A stretch of 64,000 nucleotides of DNA from Prosthecomicrobium sp. N25 (GTDB lineage: Bacteria; Pseudomonadota; Alphaproteobacteria; Rhizobiales; Ancalomicrobiaceae): the NCBI RefSeq assembly GCF_037203705.1, contig NZ_JBBCAT010000002.1, positions 558,001-622,000 on the forward strand, written 5' to 3'. The position numbers were made by a program, and so were the translations under genes. Below, in pieces: positions 6,987 through 15,812 of the stretch (position 1 is the first letter of the stretch; each line of letters opens with the position of its first letter). The notes below the pieces were generated by a model. That model was not told the origin of the DNA. It ran no database searches and saw only the letters and a list, made by a program, of their open reading frames with translations.

Positions 6987-9296
6987 TCATGCCTTGAGTT
7001 GGGTCCCAATCGGGAGCGAGCGGATGCGCTTGCCGGTGGCTGCGAAGATGGCGTTGGCGAGCGCCGGAGCATAGGGTGGCACGCCAGGCTCCCCGATCCC
7101 TCCCGGTGGCACGTCGAAGTCTTGCGAGACGAGATGAACGCGTGTCTCGCGCGGCGCATCGGCCATGCGGGCGATCTGATAGTCGTCGAAATTGCCTTGC
7201 TGGACCCGGCCCGCCTCGAAGGTGATCTCTCCGAACATGGCGAGGCTGTGCCCCATCACGCAGGCGCCCTCGATCTGGGAGCGGATCCGGTCAGGATTGA
7301 CGGCAAAGCCGCAGTCGACCGCGACGTCCACCCTGGGCACCGACACCTGACCATTCTTGTCTACGGCGACTTCCACGACGGTGGCGATATAGCTCACGAA
7401 GCTGCGGTGAACGGCCAAGCCAAGACCATGGCCGTTCGGCAGCGTTCGGCCCCAGCCCGCCTTGGTGGTCGCCTCCAGGAGGACGCGGCGAAGCCGACCG
7501 GTGTCGACCGTGTAGACGGCAGGGTCCTCGCCGTAATTCCACCAGTCGGCGACCTCCTTTTCGATGGGCAGCAGGCGTGGCGGGCCGATGAGGTCGAGCA
7601 GGAAGTCACGAGGGTCGCGCCCCGCAGCCGCGGCCAGTTCGGCCGCGAAGGACTGGATCGCGAAGGCATGCGATATGTTGTTGACCGAGCGGAACCAGCC
7701 AACCTTGGTGTGGGCCTCCGCCGCGCCGTTCTCGAGTTTCAGGTTCGGCACATCGAACGGCGTATCGCTGAAGCCCATGCCGAGTTCGAACGGCACGAGG
7801 CGCTTCGGATCCGCATCGAAGAGAGAGACGATGCTCGGCGCCGTCGTATTGTGATGCCAGGCGGTCACGGCGCCGGTCTGATCGATCCCCGCCCGAAGCC
7901 GTTCTAGCGACACGGTGTGGTAGAAACCGTTGCGGATATCGTCCTCCCGACTCCATACCACCTTGACGGGTGTTCCCGGCATCGAATTGGCCAGGATCGC
8001 CGCCTCGACCGCGAAGTCCGGCTTCGACTTGCGCCCGAAGCCGCCCCCAAGCAGGGTGACGTTCACCTTGACGGCCGCGGTATCCAGGCCGAGCGTCTTG
8101 GCAACGAGATCGCGCGCCGCCTGCGGGCTCTGGACGCTCGTCCAGACCTCGCACCGGCCGTCCTTGACAAGCGCCGTCGCGGACGGTGTTTCCATGGTGG
8201 CATGCGCGAGGTGCGGTATGTAGTACTCCGCCTCGACCCGACGCGACGCCTTCTCCAGGGCGGCGTCGAGGTCGCCTTCGGCGCGCACCACCGTTCCGGG
8301 CCGGCGGGCGCTCGCCGCCAGCTCTTCCCGATAGGTCTTCGAATCGTAGACGGCGTGCGGACCGTCGTCCCAGGTCACCTTGAGCGCGTCCCGTCCTTTC
8401 ATGGCGGCCCAGGTCGTGTCCGCCACGATGGCTATGCCACCCGAAGGCAGGAAGGCCACGGGCGGAGAGGCACCGTCGATCGCCACCACATTTTTGACGC
8501 CCGGAACCTTCCGGGCCAGGGACGCATCGAAACTGGCCACCTTGCCACCAAGAACGGGGGGACGTGCGATGACGGCGAAGACCATTCCCGGCATCACGAC
8601 ATCCTGGCCGTAGACCGCCTTGCCCGTGGTGATGTCCATGGCGTCGACGATCCGCCGTCCGTCCTTGCCGATGTAGCGGAACTCGGACGGCTTCTTGAGC
8701 CGAATCCGGTCGGCGGGGGGGACATCCATGTCGACCAGGTCCCGTGCGAGGTCCCCGTATCCGAGGGCCCGCCCCGAGGTCCAGTGCAGGACCTGGTGGT
8801 TCGTCGCCTCGACCTCGGCGATCGGAACGCCCCAGCGCCTGGCCGCGGCCGCCTCGAGCATCAGTCGACCGGCCGCGCCGGCTTCGCGCATGGGCTTGAA
8901 GAAGTGCCGCGTCGAGCGCGACCCGTCGGTGTCCTGGTTTCCGTAGGTGGGCTCGTCCCCTGGCGCTTGCGAGACCTTTACCCGGGACCAGTCGGCCTCC
9001 AGCTCGTCCGCGAGAATGAGCGGGATCCCGGTTCTGACGCCTTGTCCCATTTCGGAGCGGGCGCAGGTGATGGTTACGGTCCCATCGCCCGAGATGGCCA
9101 GGAAGACGTGGGGGTTGCGGGATACCCCGTTCGGCATGCCGTCTGCGCCGAATTTCGGCGGGTCATCGGCAGCCGACCCGCTCCGTGGCAGCACGGTTGC
9201 GGCAAGAACGAAGGTGCCCGCCACGAGGCCCTTCAGAACGCAGCGGCGGCTCACGTTGGTGACGCTGGCGGTGGCGACGTCGTCTGTCCTGGTCAT
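6987..9296 (-). CDS. iorB: Molybdopterin hydroxylase large subunit, IorB type
   Basis: A 769-residue subunit of a xanthine-oxidase-family molybdenum hydroxylase, which would oxidise an N-heteroaromatic or aldehyde substrate in the periplasm. The N-terminus carries a Tat-type signal (SRRCVLKGLVAGTFVLAA). Family motifs seen are GQGVRTGIPLILADELEADW near 170, LLGGGFGRKSKPDFAVEAA, and the C-terminal GIGEPGVPPYAPALANA, where the conserved Glu next to molybdenum is present. Length fits isoquinoline 1-oxidoreductase beta subunits. ATG at 9296 lies 2 bases after the iorA stop. No dedicated cytochrome subunit or XdhC-type maturase follows. The substrate cannot be decided; 'aldehyde oxidase' annotation would be equally defensible. 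Confidence 0.88.
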   Translation of the reverse strand: MTRTDDVATASVTNVSRRCVLKGLVAGTFVLAATVLPRSGSAADDPPKFGADGMPNGVSRNPHVFLAISGDGTVTITCARSEMGQGVRTGIPLILADELEADWSRVKVSQAPGDEPTYGNQDTDGSRSTRHFFKPMREAGAAGRLMLEAAAARRWGVPIAEVEATNHQVLHWTSGRALGYGDLARDLVDMDVPPADRIRLKKPSEFRYIGKDGRRIVDAMDITTGKAVYGQDVVMPGMVFAVIARPPVLGGKVASFDASLARKVPGVKNVVAIDGASPPVAFLPSGGIAIVADTTWAAMKGRDALKVTWDDGPHAVYDSKTYREELAASARRPGTVVRAEGDLDAALEKASRRVEAEYYIPHLAHATMETPSATALVKDGRCEVWTSVQSPQAARDLVAKTLGLDTAAVKVNVTLLGGGFGRKSKPDFAVEAAILANSMPGTPVKVVWSREDDIRNGFYHTVSLERLRAGIDQTGAVTAWHHNTTAPSIVSLFDADPKRLVPFELGMGFSDTPFDVPNLKLENGAAEAHTKVGWFRSVNNISHAFAIQSFAAELAAAAGRDPRDFLLDLIGPPRLLPIEKEVADWWNYGEDPAVYTVDTGRLRRVLLEATTKAGWGRTLPNGHGLGLAVHRSFVSYIATVVEVAVDKNGQVSVPRVDVAVDCGFAVNPDRIRSQIEGACVMGHSLAMFGEITFEAGRVQQGNFDDYQIARMADAPRETRVHLVSQDFDVPPGGIGEPGVPPYAPALANAIFAATGKRIRSLPIGTQLKA

Positions 9297-9298
9297 GG

Positions 9299-9751
9299 TC
9301 ACGCCCCCTGAGCCGCTTGCTTGATGGCCGCGCGAATGCGCTGGTAGGTGCCGCATCTGCACAGATTGCCAGCCATTGCGGCGTCGATGTCCTCGTCGGT
9401 CGGCTTGGGCGTGGTCTTCAGGAAGGCCGCGGCCTGCATGATCTGGCCGGCTTGGCAGTAGCCGCACTGGGGCACATCGAGAGTGCGCCAGGCCCGCTGG
9501 ACCGGATGTTCGCCGGCCGGGTCCAGACCCTCGATGGTGGTGACCGAGCGACCCGCGAGATCCCCCAAGGTCGTCTGGCACGCCCGGACGGCCTGGCCAT
9601 CGACATGGATCGTGCAAGCCCCGCAGGTGGCTATGCCGCAGCCGAATTTCGTTCCTGTGAGCGCGAGTTGATCGCGTAGATACCAGAGGACAGGCATGTC
9701 CGGGCTGCCGTCAAACTTGTAATCCTGACCGTTCACCTTCAGTTCTATCAT
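9299..9751 (-). CDS. iorA: (2Fe-2S) small subunit of molybdenum hydroxylase, IorA type
   Basis: A 150-residue electron-transfer subunit. The plant-ferredoxin-type cluster ligands are C38, C43, C46 and C58; the C-terminal helical [2Fe-2S]-binding domain has CGYCQAGQ and CRCGTY. This two-cluster layout is diagnostic of small subunits of xanthine oxidase/IorA enzymes. The frame extends upstream, but ATG at 9751 with GGAGG shortly before gives the standard start MIELKVNG. Encoded immediately before the molybdopterin subunit on the same strand. Electrons probably pass to a c-type cytochrome or the respiratory chain (inference). Confidence 0.92.
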   Translation of the reverse strand: MIELKVNGQDYKFDGSPDMPVLWYLRDQLALTGTKFGCGIATCGACTIHVDGQAVRACQTTLGDLAGRSVTTIEGLDPAGEHPVQRAWRTLDVPQCGYCQAGQIMQAAAFLKTTPKPTDEDIDAAMAGNLCRCGTYQRIRAAIKQAAQGA

Positions 9752-10365
9752 GATTTTTCCTCCCCCACATGCCAATGTGATGTGTGCCAAGTCCAGGCGA
9801 TACGATGAGTGTTCAGTAAGAGACGACTGGCTCTGATGCACTGTCGTCGTAAATCTATTCAGGACAAGATAAACAAGGCATTCCAAGATTGTCAAAAAAC
9901 CTAGCATAGCATCGATTGTGCTGCAACATCTCCCAGTATGTCAGTTATTCTGACATACATTGTGGAGAGAGACGGTGAAATCTTTTCCCCGAAGATCGCC
10001 GACGCTATCGGTGCGATGTCGCTCCCCGGATCGCGAGCAACTCTGTTGACAACCCGCCTTCAAAGGGCTGCCCGGAAGTCATGTTTCGAGTCGACGTGGG
10101 CTCGAGCAATCGATCGGCTGTTCGGCTTCAGATCTCGAGCGCCGCAGTTCCGCGCCGCCTTGACCTTTGCTTCGGCATCACACGCCAGCACCCGTCGAGG
10201 TTTCGACACCCCGGGACGGCCCGCGGCCCCGTGGATCGGCTCTGCGGGCGTCGGGACACGACAGCCGGCGGCCTGCCGAGGCACGGCCGCCCAAAGCAGC
10301 CGTCTTTACGGTTTCTCTGCGGTCTTCTGGTAGTGACCTGCCGGATAGCTGCAACGAGGCCCGTC
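9752..10365. promoter_or_regulatory. Divergent intergenic region between iorA and the GT-C-like gene
   Basis: No gene is supported in these 614 bases. The 9752-9965 part is AT-rich and contains the iorAB promoter region and a perfect dyad (listed separately). From about 10030 the sequence becomes GC-rich; reading frames there have no family resemblance. The plus-strand gene's own promoter should lie within 10200-10360 but no clear elements were identified. Confidence 0.4.
9936..9958. promoter_or_regulatory. Perfect 9-base inverted repeat, probable operator
   Basis: The arms GTATGTCAG and CTGACATAC are perfectly complementary and separated by 5 bases, in an AT-rich stretch 185 bases before the iorA start codon. 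It lacks a T run and GC-rich stem, so it is better explained as a transcription-factor site than as a terminator. Spacing and arm length suit a dimeric HTH regulator; which one is unknown, as no regulator gene adjoins. Confidence 0.5.
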
Positions 10366-11871
10366 GTGAGCCGTTTCGATCTCCGCTCATTGCCCCTGAC
10401 GTCGATCGGATCGGCCCTCTTTTTCGTCTGGTCGCTGGTGATCCTGCTGACCTACGGGACGGCCTTCCTGCGTGATCCGGACACCTTCTGGCATATCCGC
10501 TCGGGCGAGTGGATCCTCGCCCATGGGGCGGTTCCGACCGTCGATTCCTATTCCTACACGATGGCGGGACAGCCCTGGATCGCCAAGGAATGGCTGTCCC
10601 AGGTGATCCTGGCCGTCACGTACGACGTCGGCGGGTGGCACGCGGTCATCCTGCTCAGTGCCTGCGCGGTGGCTGTCGCCGGGGTTCTGCTGTGCCGCTT
10701 CCTGCTCGACTACCTCAGGTACCCCTACGCGGCCGGGATCACGGCCGTTTCGCTCGTGATCGCGTCGCCGCACTTCCTGGCCCGCCCGCACATCCTCTCG
10801 TTCCCGGTCATGGTCCTCTACTTCACGGTCCTGATCCGGGCCGTCGACCGGAAAGACGATCCGCCCTTCGTCCTCCTGCCCCTCATGGCGCTCTGGGCCA
10901 ACCTGCACGGCGGCTTCAGCCTCGGAATCGTGCTCAGCGGTTTCCTGTCCCTGCAGGCGATGGTCGAGGTCGGGAGCGCCAGGCGGCTGCGGTCCATCCT
11001 CCTCTATGGCGGCTTCATGGCCGGGCTCCTGCTGGCCAGCCTGGTGCATCCCTACGGGGCGGAGCCGCTCCTGATGACGAAGCGCCTTCTCGACCTCGGC
11101 CCCGGCCTGACCATGCTGAGCGAGTGGACCGCGTTCAACGCCCAGGAGAACGGCATCCACGCCGCCTATTTCGAACTCCTGATCCTCCTCGCGCTGTGGA
11201 GCGGCGCGCGCATCCCGCTCCTGCGGATCACGCCCGTGATGGTCCTGGTCCACCTCATGCTGAAGCACGTGCGGGGGATCCCGATCTTCGCGCTGCTCGC
11301 GCCCGCGTTCCTGGCGGGGCCGCTCGCCGGGCAATTCCCTTTCATCGCGGCGCGGCCATCGCCGGGCGGCGAGCCGGGCAGCGCCCGTGTCCGGGCCGCG
11401 ACCTGGGCCGCCGCCGCCGTGCTGGCGGCCTTGGCGGGTTTCGGCTTCGTCGCCCTGGTGAAGGATCCGCAGAACGAGACCACCAAGATCGTGCCGCGCG
11501 AGGCGCTCGAGGCCGCACGCGCGGCGGGGCTGACCGGCAAGGTGCTCAACGACTACGGCTACGGCGGCTACCTGATCTTCGAAGGGGTGAAGACCTTCGT
11601 GGACGGGCGAGCGGAGCTGTTCGGCCGCGCGTTCCTCGACCGCTGGCGCAAGGCGACGGATCTGAATGGGCCCGAGACCTTGCCCGCCCTGGCGGACGCC
11701 TACGGGGCGGACTGGACGATCCATCCGGCCGGGTCGGTCGCGGCGCACCAGTTCCGCATGGATCCGGGCTGGCGGCTGGTGCACAAGGACGACGTGGCCG
11801 TCGTGTATGCCCGCCAGCCGAAGTCGGCGCCGGGTACCGCCGAGGCCGGCAAGGTCACAGAGGCCAAGTAG
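10366..11871 (+). CDS. Multi-spanning GT-C-like membrane protein
   Basis: A protein of about 501 residues with roughly ten membrane helices. Near the N-terminus is RDPDTFWHIRSGEWIL (D37, D39, H43), an acidic first-loop motif of the sort seen in GT-C lipid-linked-sugar transferases. The C-terminal soluble part contains LNDYGYGGYLIFEG and FVDGRAELFG, a pair of motifs common in uncharacterised bacterial membrane proteins of this class. The GTG at 10366 follows an ACGAGG-like site; upstream frame has no family character. It converges on tadD with a hairpin between them. Glycosyl transfer is a fold-level inference; a role in decorating pilus or envelope components is speculative. Confidence 0.65.
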   Translation: MSRFDLRSLPLTSIGSALFFVWSLVILLTYGTAFLRDPDTFWHIRSGEWILAHGAVPTVDSYSYTMAGQPWIAKEWLSQVILAVTYDVGGWHAVILLSACAVAVAGVLLCRFLLDYLRYPYAAGITAVSLVIASPHFLARPHILSFPVMVLYFTVLIRAVDRKDDPPFVLLPLMALWANLHGGFSLGIVLSGFLSLQAMVEVGSARRLRSILLYGGFMAGLLLASLVHPYGAEPLLMTKRLLDLGPGLTMLSEWTAFNAQENGIHAAYFELLILLALWSGARIPLLRITPVMVLVHLMLKHVRGIPIFALLAPAFLAGPLAGQFPFIAARPSPGGEPGSARVRAATWAAAAVLAALAGFGFVALVKDPQNETTKIVPREALEAARAAGLTGKVLNDYGYGGYLIFEGVKTFVDGRAELFGRAFLDRWRKATDLNGPETLPALADAYGADWTIHPAGSVAAHQFRMDPGWRLVHKDDVAVVYARQPKSAPGTAEAGKVTEAK

Positions 11872-11888
11872 GCCGGTAAGGGACGCTC

Positions 11889-11920
11889 ACGGGAGCAGGC
11901 GGCTGCCGCCCGCATCCCGT
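11889..11920. terminator. Bidirectional hairpin between convergent genes
   Basis: A GC-rich imperfect stem with outer arms ACGGGA/TCCCGT and inner arms GGCGGC/GCCGCC occupies most of the 55-base gap between the GT-C-like gene and tadD, which end towards each other. Placement and structure suit a shared terminator, although no strong T run follows on either strand. Confidence 0.5.
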
Positions 11921-11926
11921 GTGGCT

Positions 11927-12490
11927 TCACTCCACCGTCCGGCCGCGGGCCGAGGCGAGGACCTCCAGGTTCTGGCGAACGTAGGGGTTCTCGGGATCGA
12001 CGGCCCTGGCCCGCTCGAGCTTCGCGCGGGCGTTGCGGAAGTCTCCGCGAAGCATGTAGGAGTAGCCCTGGTTGTTCAGGACCGTCGGCGTCGTCCCGCC
12101 GATCCGGATCGCGGCGTCGTAGGCCCGGTCGGCGAGGTCGAAGCGCCTCATCTTGTCGTAGGAGGCGGCGAGCCCGATCCAGGCCTCGTAGTCGCGGCCG
12201 TCGAGCTGGACGGCCTTGCGGTATTCCTGCTCGGCGACGGCGTATTCGCCGCGGCGGAAATGGGCCTTGGCGCGCGACAGGGCGTCGTTGGGATCGGCAC
12301 CGAGAAGGGCGAGTTCGCCGGGTTCGACCGGAGGCGCGGAGGCCAGTTCGGCGCCCACCACGGCCGAAGCCGGCTGGGGCGCCAGGGCGTCGACGCCCTG
12401 ATCGGCGCAGCCCTGCAGGGCGCCGCCGAGTGCCACCGCCACGACGGCGAGCCCCAGGCGTCCGCTTCCGCGCGGCGCCCGCGCCCTCAC
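11927..12490 (-). CDS. tadD: Tad pilus assembly TPR lipoprotein TadD
   Basis: A 187-residue outer-membrane-type lipoprotein. The N-terminal signal LGLAVVAVALGGALQGC ends in a lipobox with the acylated cysteine near residue 28. Residues 80-180 contain about three tetratricopeptide repeats (AKAHFRRGEYAVAEQEYRKA, WIGLAASYDKMRRFDLADRA, NNQGYSYMLRGDFRNARAKL). TadD is known to help assemble or localise the Tad secretin. The GTG start overlaps the tadC stop (GTGA), making it the last gene of the pilus operon. Confidence 0.85.
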   Translation of the reverse strand: MRARAPRGSGRLGLAVVAVALGGALQGCADQGVDALAPQPASAVVGAELASAPPVEPGELALLGADPNDALSRAKAHFRRGEYAVAEQEYRKAVQLDGRDYEAWIGLAASYDKMRRFDLADRAYDAAIRIGGTTPTVLNNQGYSYMLRGDFRNARAKLERARAVDPENPYVRQNLEVLASARGRTVE

Positions 12491-13437
12491 GTCATCACCT
12501 TCAGCAAGCGGATGGCAATCGGAACCATGATGACGACCAACACGACCGGGAAAACGAAGAGGCCGAGGGGTAGCACGAGTTTGGCAGGGAGACCATTGGC
12601 CCTTTCCTCGGCGCGTGACAACCGCTGGTGGCGCATGTCGTCGCTATAGACACGAAGCGCGTCGGCGAGGCCGGTGCCCAGTTCGGCGGACTGCCTGACG
12701 AGCGTCGCGAAGGCCTTGACTTCAGGAAGCTGAACCCGCTCCGCGAAGCTCTGCAGAGCGTCCTGGATCGCCCGGCCGGCCCGCATTTCCAAAGTCATCA
12801 TGTGCAGATTGGCGCCGAGCGCCGGGTAAGTCTCGGCGATTTCACCGCTGACGCGCATGATTGCGCCTTCGACACTGAGGCCGGACTCGGTTGCGACCAC
12901 GAGCAGGTCCAGAAAGTCTGGAAAGCCGGACGTGTAGGTCTGCTTTACCGCCTTGGCGCGACGGTCGATGTAGATCTTCGGCAGCACCAGCCCGAGCATC
13001 CCGCCCAGGAGCGCGCCGAGCATCATCACCGTCAAGGGTTGCTGTGGCATGAAGATCACGGCATACAGGAAACCCACGATGGCCAGCACGACCGTCCCGA
13101 CGATCCGGGCGAAGTAGAACCAGGCGACCGCCGAGCGGCCGAAGAAGCCGGCGGCGAGCAGGTCCTTCTGGATCGCCCCCAGCTTCTTGGCGTCGTTGGT
13201 GTCGAAATTGCTCTCGACGTAGCGGAAGAGCTGCCCGACCGCGGAGGTTCGGGCCGGCCCGGATTCCACCTGGCCCGTCCAGGACAGGGGCGCGGCTCTC
13301 AACCGCTCCTCGACGTCGCTGCGCCGGAACAGCTCCGTGCTGATCCCGACGAGCACGAGGATCACCGCGAGCAGCAGCGAGGCGCTTGCCGCGAGACCGA
13401 TGTTGTTGGCCACAAGGGCCTGCACGGTGTCCATCAT
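12487..13437 (-). CDS. tadC: Tad pilus inner-membrane platform protein TadC
   Basis: A 316-residue type II secretion F-domain protein. It has an N-terminal helix, a pair of central helices (VVLAIVGFLYAVIFMP and VMMLGALLGGMLGLVLP), the T2SSF domain with FPDFLDLLVVATESGLSVEGAIMRV near 165-190, and a C-terminal helix (LPLGLFVFPVVLVVIMVPI). TadC pairs with TadB as the platform on which the CpaF ATPase acts. One base separates it from tadB. A second Met at residue 2 makes the exact start ambiguous by one codon. Confidence 0.92.
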   Translation of the reverse strand: MMDTVQALVANNIGLAASASLLLAVILVLVGISTELFRRSDVEERLRAAPLSWTGQVESGPARTSAVGQLFRYVESNFDTNDAKKLGAIQKDLLAAGFFGRSAVAWFYFARIVGTVVLAIVGFLYAVIFMPQQPLTVMMLGALLGGMLGLVLPKIYIDRRAKAVKQTYTSGFPDFLDLLVVATESGLSVEGAIMRVSGEIAETYPALGANLHMMTLEMRAGRAIQDALQSFAERVQLPEVKAFATLVRQSAELGTGLADALRVYSDDMRHQRLSRAEERANGLPAKLVLPLGLFVFPVVLVVIMVPIAIRLLKVMT

Positions 13438-13438
13438 G

Positions 13439-14419
13439 TCAAAACTTGAAGTTGACCATTCGATACATCACGAAGTCTCCGATCAGGCTCCACAGGAACG
13501 CCGCGACGAAGATCGGGATGATCAGGGGATGCCCCCACACTTCGCCGAAGAAGGTGGGGGCCACGAGGTGGATGACGCCAGCGATGATCCAGGGTGCCAT
13601 CGACAGCGCAATCGCCGAGAAGCGACCTTCCGCCGAGAGCGACCGGACCTTGCGCTTGAGCTTGAAGCGGTCGCGGATGATGCGGGAGAGCTTCTCCAGC
13701 ACTTCCGACAGATTGCCGCCCGTGGACGACTGGACGCTCACGGACGTGACGAAGAGGGCGAGGTCCTGGTGGCCGACCCGGAACTTCAGGTTGGCGAGCG
13801 CGGTCTCGAGCGGCAGGCCGTAGGTCACCTCGTCGACGACGAGGCCGAATTCGGTGCCGATCGGGTCGGGCATCTCGCGGGCCACCAGTCCGAACGCGAT
13901 GGAAACCGGGTGGCCGGCCCTGAGGCTTCGCACGACGATGTCGAGGGCGTCCGGGAACTGCGCCGCGAAGGCCTCCTGGCGCCGGGAGCGCATGAAGGAC
14001 AGCACGAGCCAGGGCAGGCTAACCGAGACGGCGATGCCGGTGCCGGCGGCCAGGAGCAGGTCGGCCTGCAGGACCCACACGACGAGCCCGATGGCGGCGC
14101 CGCCGGCCCCGATGATGAGCAGAAGCCGGGGAAGGCCGATCATCAGGCCCGATTGGGTGACCAGCCGGTCGAGGGCGCCGCCGCGCAGGTAGGTCTCGCC
14201 CTGTCCGCCGAGCCCGCGGCGCTTGCGCAGGTCGATGAGGACCTGCTCGCGGTCCTCGCCGGCTTCGAGCCGCCTCAGCCGCCTGTTGATGCCCGCACGC
14301 CGGGCGCTGTTGCGGATGAGCAGCTGGTAGACGAGGTCGGCCATGATGATCGCGGTGGCGATCCCGAAGGCATAGAAGAGGTAGACCGGATCGACGCCGA
14401 ACACGATTCGCCTCCTCAC
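13439..14419 (-). CDS. tadB: Tad pilus inner-membrane platform protein TadB
   Basis: A 326-residue type II secretion F-domain protein, partner of TadC. Seen: an N-terminal helix after FGVDPVYLFYAFGI, central hydrophobic pair LLLIIGAGGAAIGLVVWVL and LLLAAGTGIAVSVSLPWLVL, and the T2SSF signature FPDALDIVVRSLRAGHPVSIAFGLVA followed by GGNLSEVLEKLSRIIRDR. The GTG start overlaps the cpaF stop (GTGA). It is placed between cpaF and tadC as in other cpa/tad loci. Confidence 0.92.
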   Translation of the reverse strand: MRRRIVFGVDPVYLFYAFGIATAIIMADLVYQLLIRNSARRAGINRRLRRLEAGEDREQVLIDLRKRRGLGGQGETYLRGGALDRLVTQSGLMIGLPRLLLIIGAGGAAIGLVVWVLQADLLLAAGTGIAVSVSLPWLVLSFMRSRRQEAFAAQFPDALDIVVRSLRAGHPVSIAFGLVAREMPDPIGTEFGLVVDEVTYGLPLETALANLKFRVGHQDLALFVTSVSVQSSTGGNLSEVLEKLSRIIRDRFKLKRKVRSLSAEGRFSAIALSMAPWIIAGVIHLVAPTFFGEVWGHPLIIPIFVAAFLWSLIGDFVMYRMVNFKF

Positions 14420-15795
14420 AAGGGCCGGCTGGGATCGAACATGGACGTCGCGAGCTGAACGCCGTGAGCCTGCAGCTCCGCGACGATGCGCGGCCGCACG
14501 CCGGTCGCCTGGAAGTGCCCGCGAACGGTCCCGTCCTCTTCCGTGCCGGTGCGGTGGAAGCGGAAGATCTCCTGCATCTGGATGGTGTCCCCCTCCATGC
14601 CGGTCACCTCCGAGACGCTGACGCAGCGCCGCTTGCCGTCCGAGAAGCGCTGGAGCTGCACAACGAGGCGGATGGCGGCGACGATCTGGGAGCGGATGCT
14701 CGACGTCGACATGGACAGGCCCGCCATGCCGACCATCTGCTCGAGCCGCGCCATGGCGTCGCGCGGGGTGTTGGCGTGGATCGTCGAGAGCGAGCCCTCA
14801 TGGCCGGTGTTCATGGCCTGGAGCATGTCGAAGGCTTCCTCGCCGCGGACCTCGCCGAGGATGATGCGGTCGGGGCGCATGCGCAGCGCGTTCTTGACGA
14901 GCTCCCGCTGCCGGATCTCGCCCTTGCCCTCCATGTTGGGCGGGCGCGTCTCGAGGCGTCCGACATGGGGCTGCTGGAGCTGCAGCTCGGCGGCGTCCTC
15001 GATGGTGAGAAGGCGCTCCTTCTCGGAGATGAAGTTCGACAGGGCGTTCAGCATCGTGGTCTTGCCCGAGCCCGTGCCGCCGGAGACCAGCAGGGTGGTC
15101 TTGGCGCGCACGGCGGCGGCGAGGAACTCGGCCATCTGCGGGCGCAGGGCGTCCACCTCGACGAGCCGCTCCATCGTGTAGGGACGCTTGGAGAACTTGC
15201 GGATCGAGACCAGCGGGCCGTCGACCGCCACGGGCCGTACGGCGACGTTGACGCGCGATCCGTCGGCCAGGCGGGCGTCGACCATCGGCGAGGACTCGTC
15301 GACGCGGCGGCCGATGGCCGAAACCATCTTGTTGATGACGCGCAGGAGGTGCTGCTCGTCCTTGAAGCGGACCGGGGTCGGTTCGAGGACGCCCGCGCGC
15401 TCCACGTAGATGGTGCGGTGGGTGTTGATCAGGATGTCGTTGATGGTCGGGTCCTTGAGGAGCGGCTCGAGCGGCCCGAGGCCGGTCATCTCATCCAGGA
15501 CCTCGTCGATCAGGCCCTCGATCTCCTGGGCATTCAGGACCAGCCTCTCGCGGTCGACATAGTCCTGGACCATGGCGCCGACCTGGCGCCGCCGCTCCTG
15601 GTCGCCGACCTTCTCGATCGCCGACAGGTTGAGCTCGTCGATGAGAACTCCGTGCAGCTTGACGCGTTCGTCGAGCAGGCGGTCCTTCAGCACGATGGTG
15701 GGGTCGATGACCGGCTCGACGGGAACCGTCACGACGGGCCCGGCCCCACTGGGCTCGGGTTCGGCCTTCTGCCAGAAAGAGAAACGCCCACTCAT
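14416..15795 (-). CDS. cpaF: Tad pilus secretion ATPase CpaF/TadA
   Basis: A 459-residue hexameric type II/IV secretion ATPase that powers pilin assembly and, in this family, retraction. Walker A is GGTGSGKTT, the Asp box and Walker B are [36 protein letters not shown], and the His box lies in the same segment. The N-terminal domain contains the CpaF-typical [20 protein letters not shown]. Length is normal. It lies between cpaE and tadB, overlapping tadB by four bases. Confidence 0.95.
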   Translation of the reverse strand: MSGRFSFWQKAEPEPSGAGPVVTVPVEPVIDPTIVLKDRLLDERVKLHGVLIDELNLSAIEKVGDQERRRQVGAMVQDYVDRERLVLNAQEIEGLIDEVLDEMTGLGPLEPLLKDPTINDILINTHRTIYVERAGVLEPTPVRFKDEQHLLRVINKMVSAIGRRVDESSPMVDARLADGSRVNVAVRPVAVDGPLVSIRKFSKRPYTMERLVEVDALRPQMAEFLAAAVRAKTTLLVSGGTGSGKTTMLNALSNFISEKERLLTIEDAAELQLQQPHVGRLETRPPNMEGKGEIRQRELVKNALRMRPDRIILGEVRGEEAFDMLQAMNTGHEGSLSTIHANTPRDAMARLEQMVGMAGLSMSTSSIRSQIVAAIRLVVQLQRFSDGKRRCVSVSEVTGMEGDTIQMQEIFRFHRTGTEEDGTVRGHFQATGVRPRIVAELQAHGVQLATSMFDPSRPL

Positions 15796-15812
15796 TCACA
15801 ATACTCCGGTAC

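Noticed and set aside
9938-10333. Open frame in the iorA / GT-C-like intergenic region
   Set aside because: It begins inside the dyad, changes composition midway and resembles no family; no ribosome site precedes it.
13337-14458. Plus-strand frame opposite tadB and tadC
   Set aside because: Asp/Glu/His-rich shadow translation without motifs; tadB and tadC on the other strand are unambiguous.
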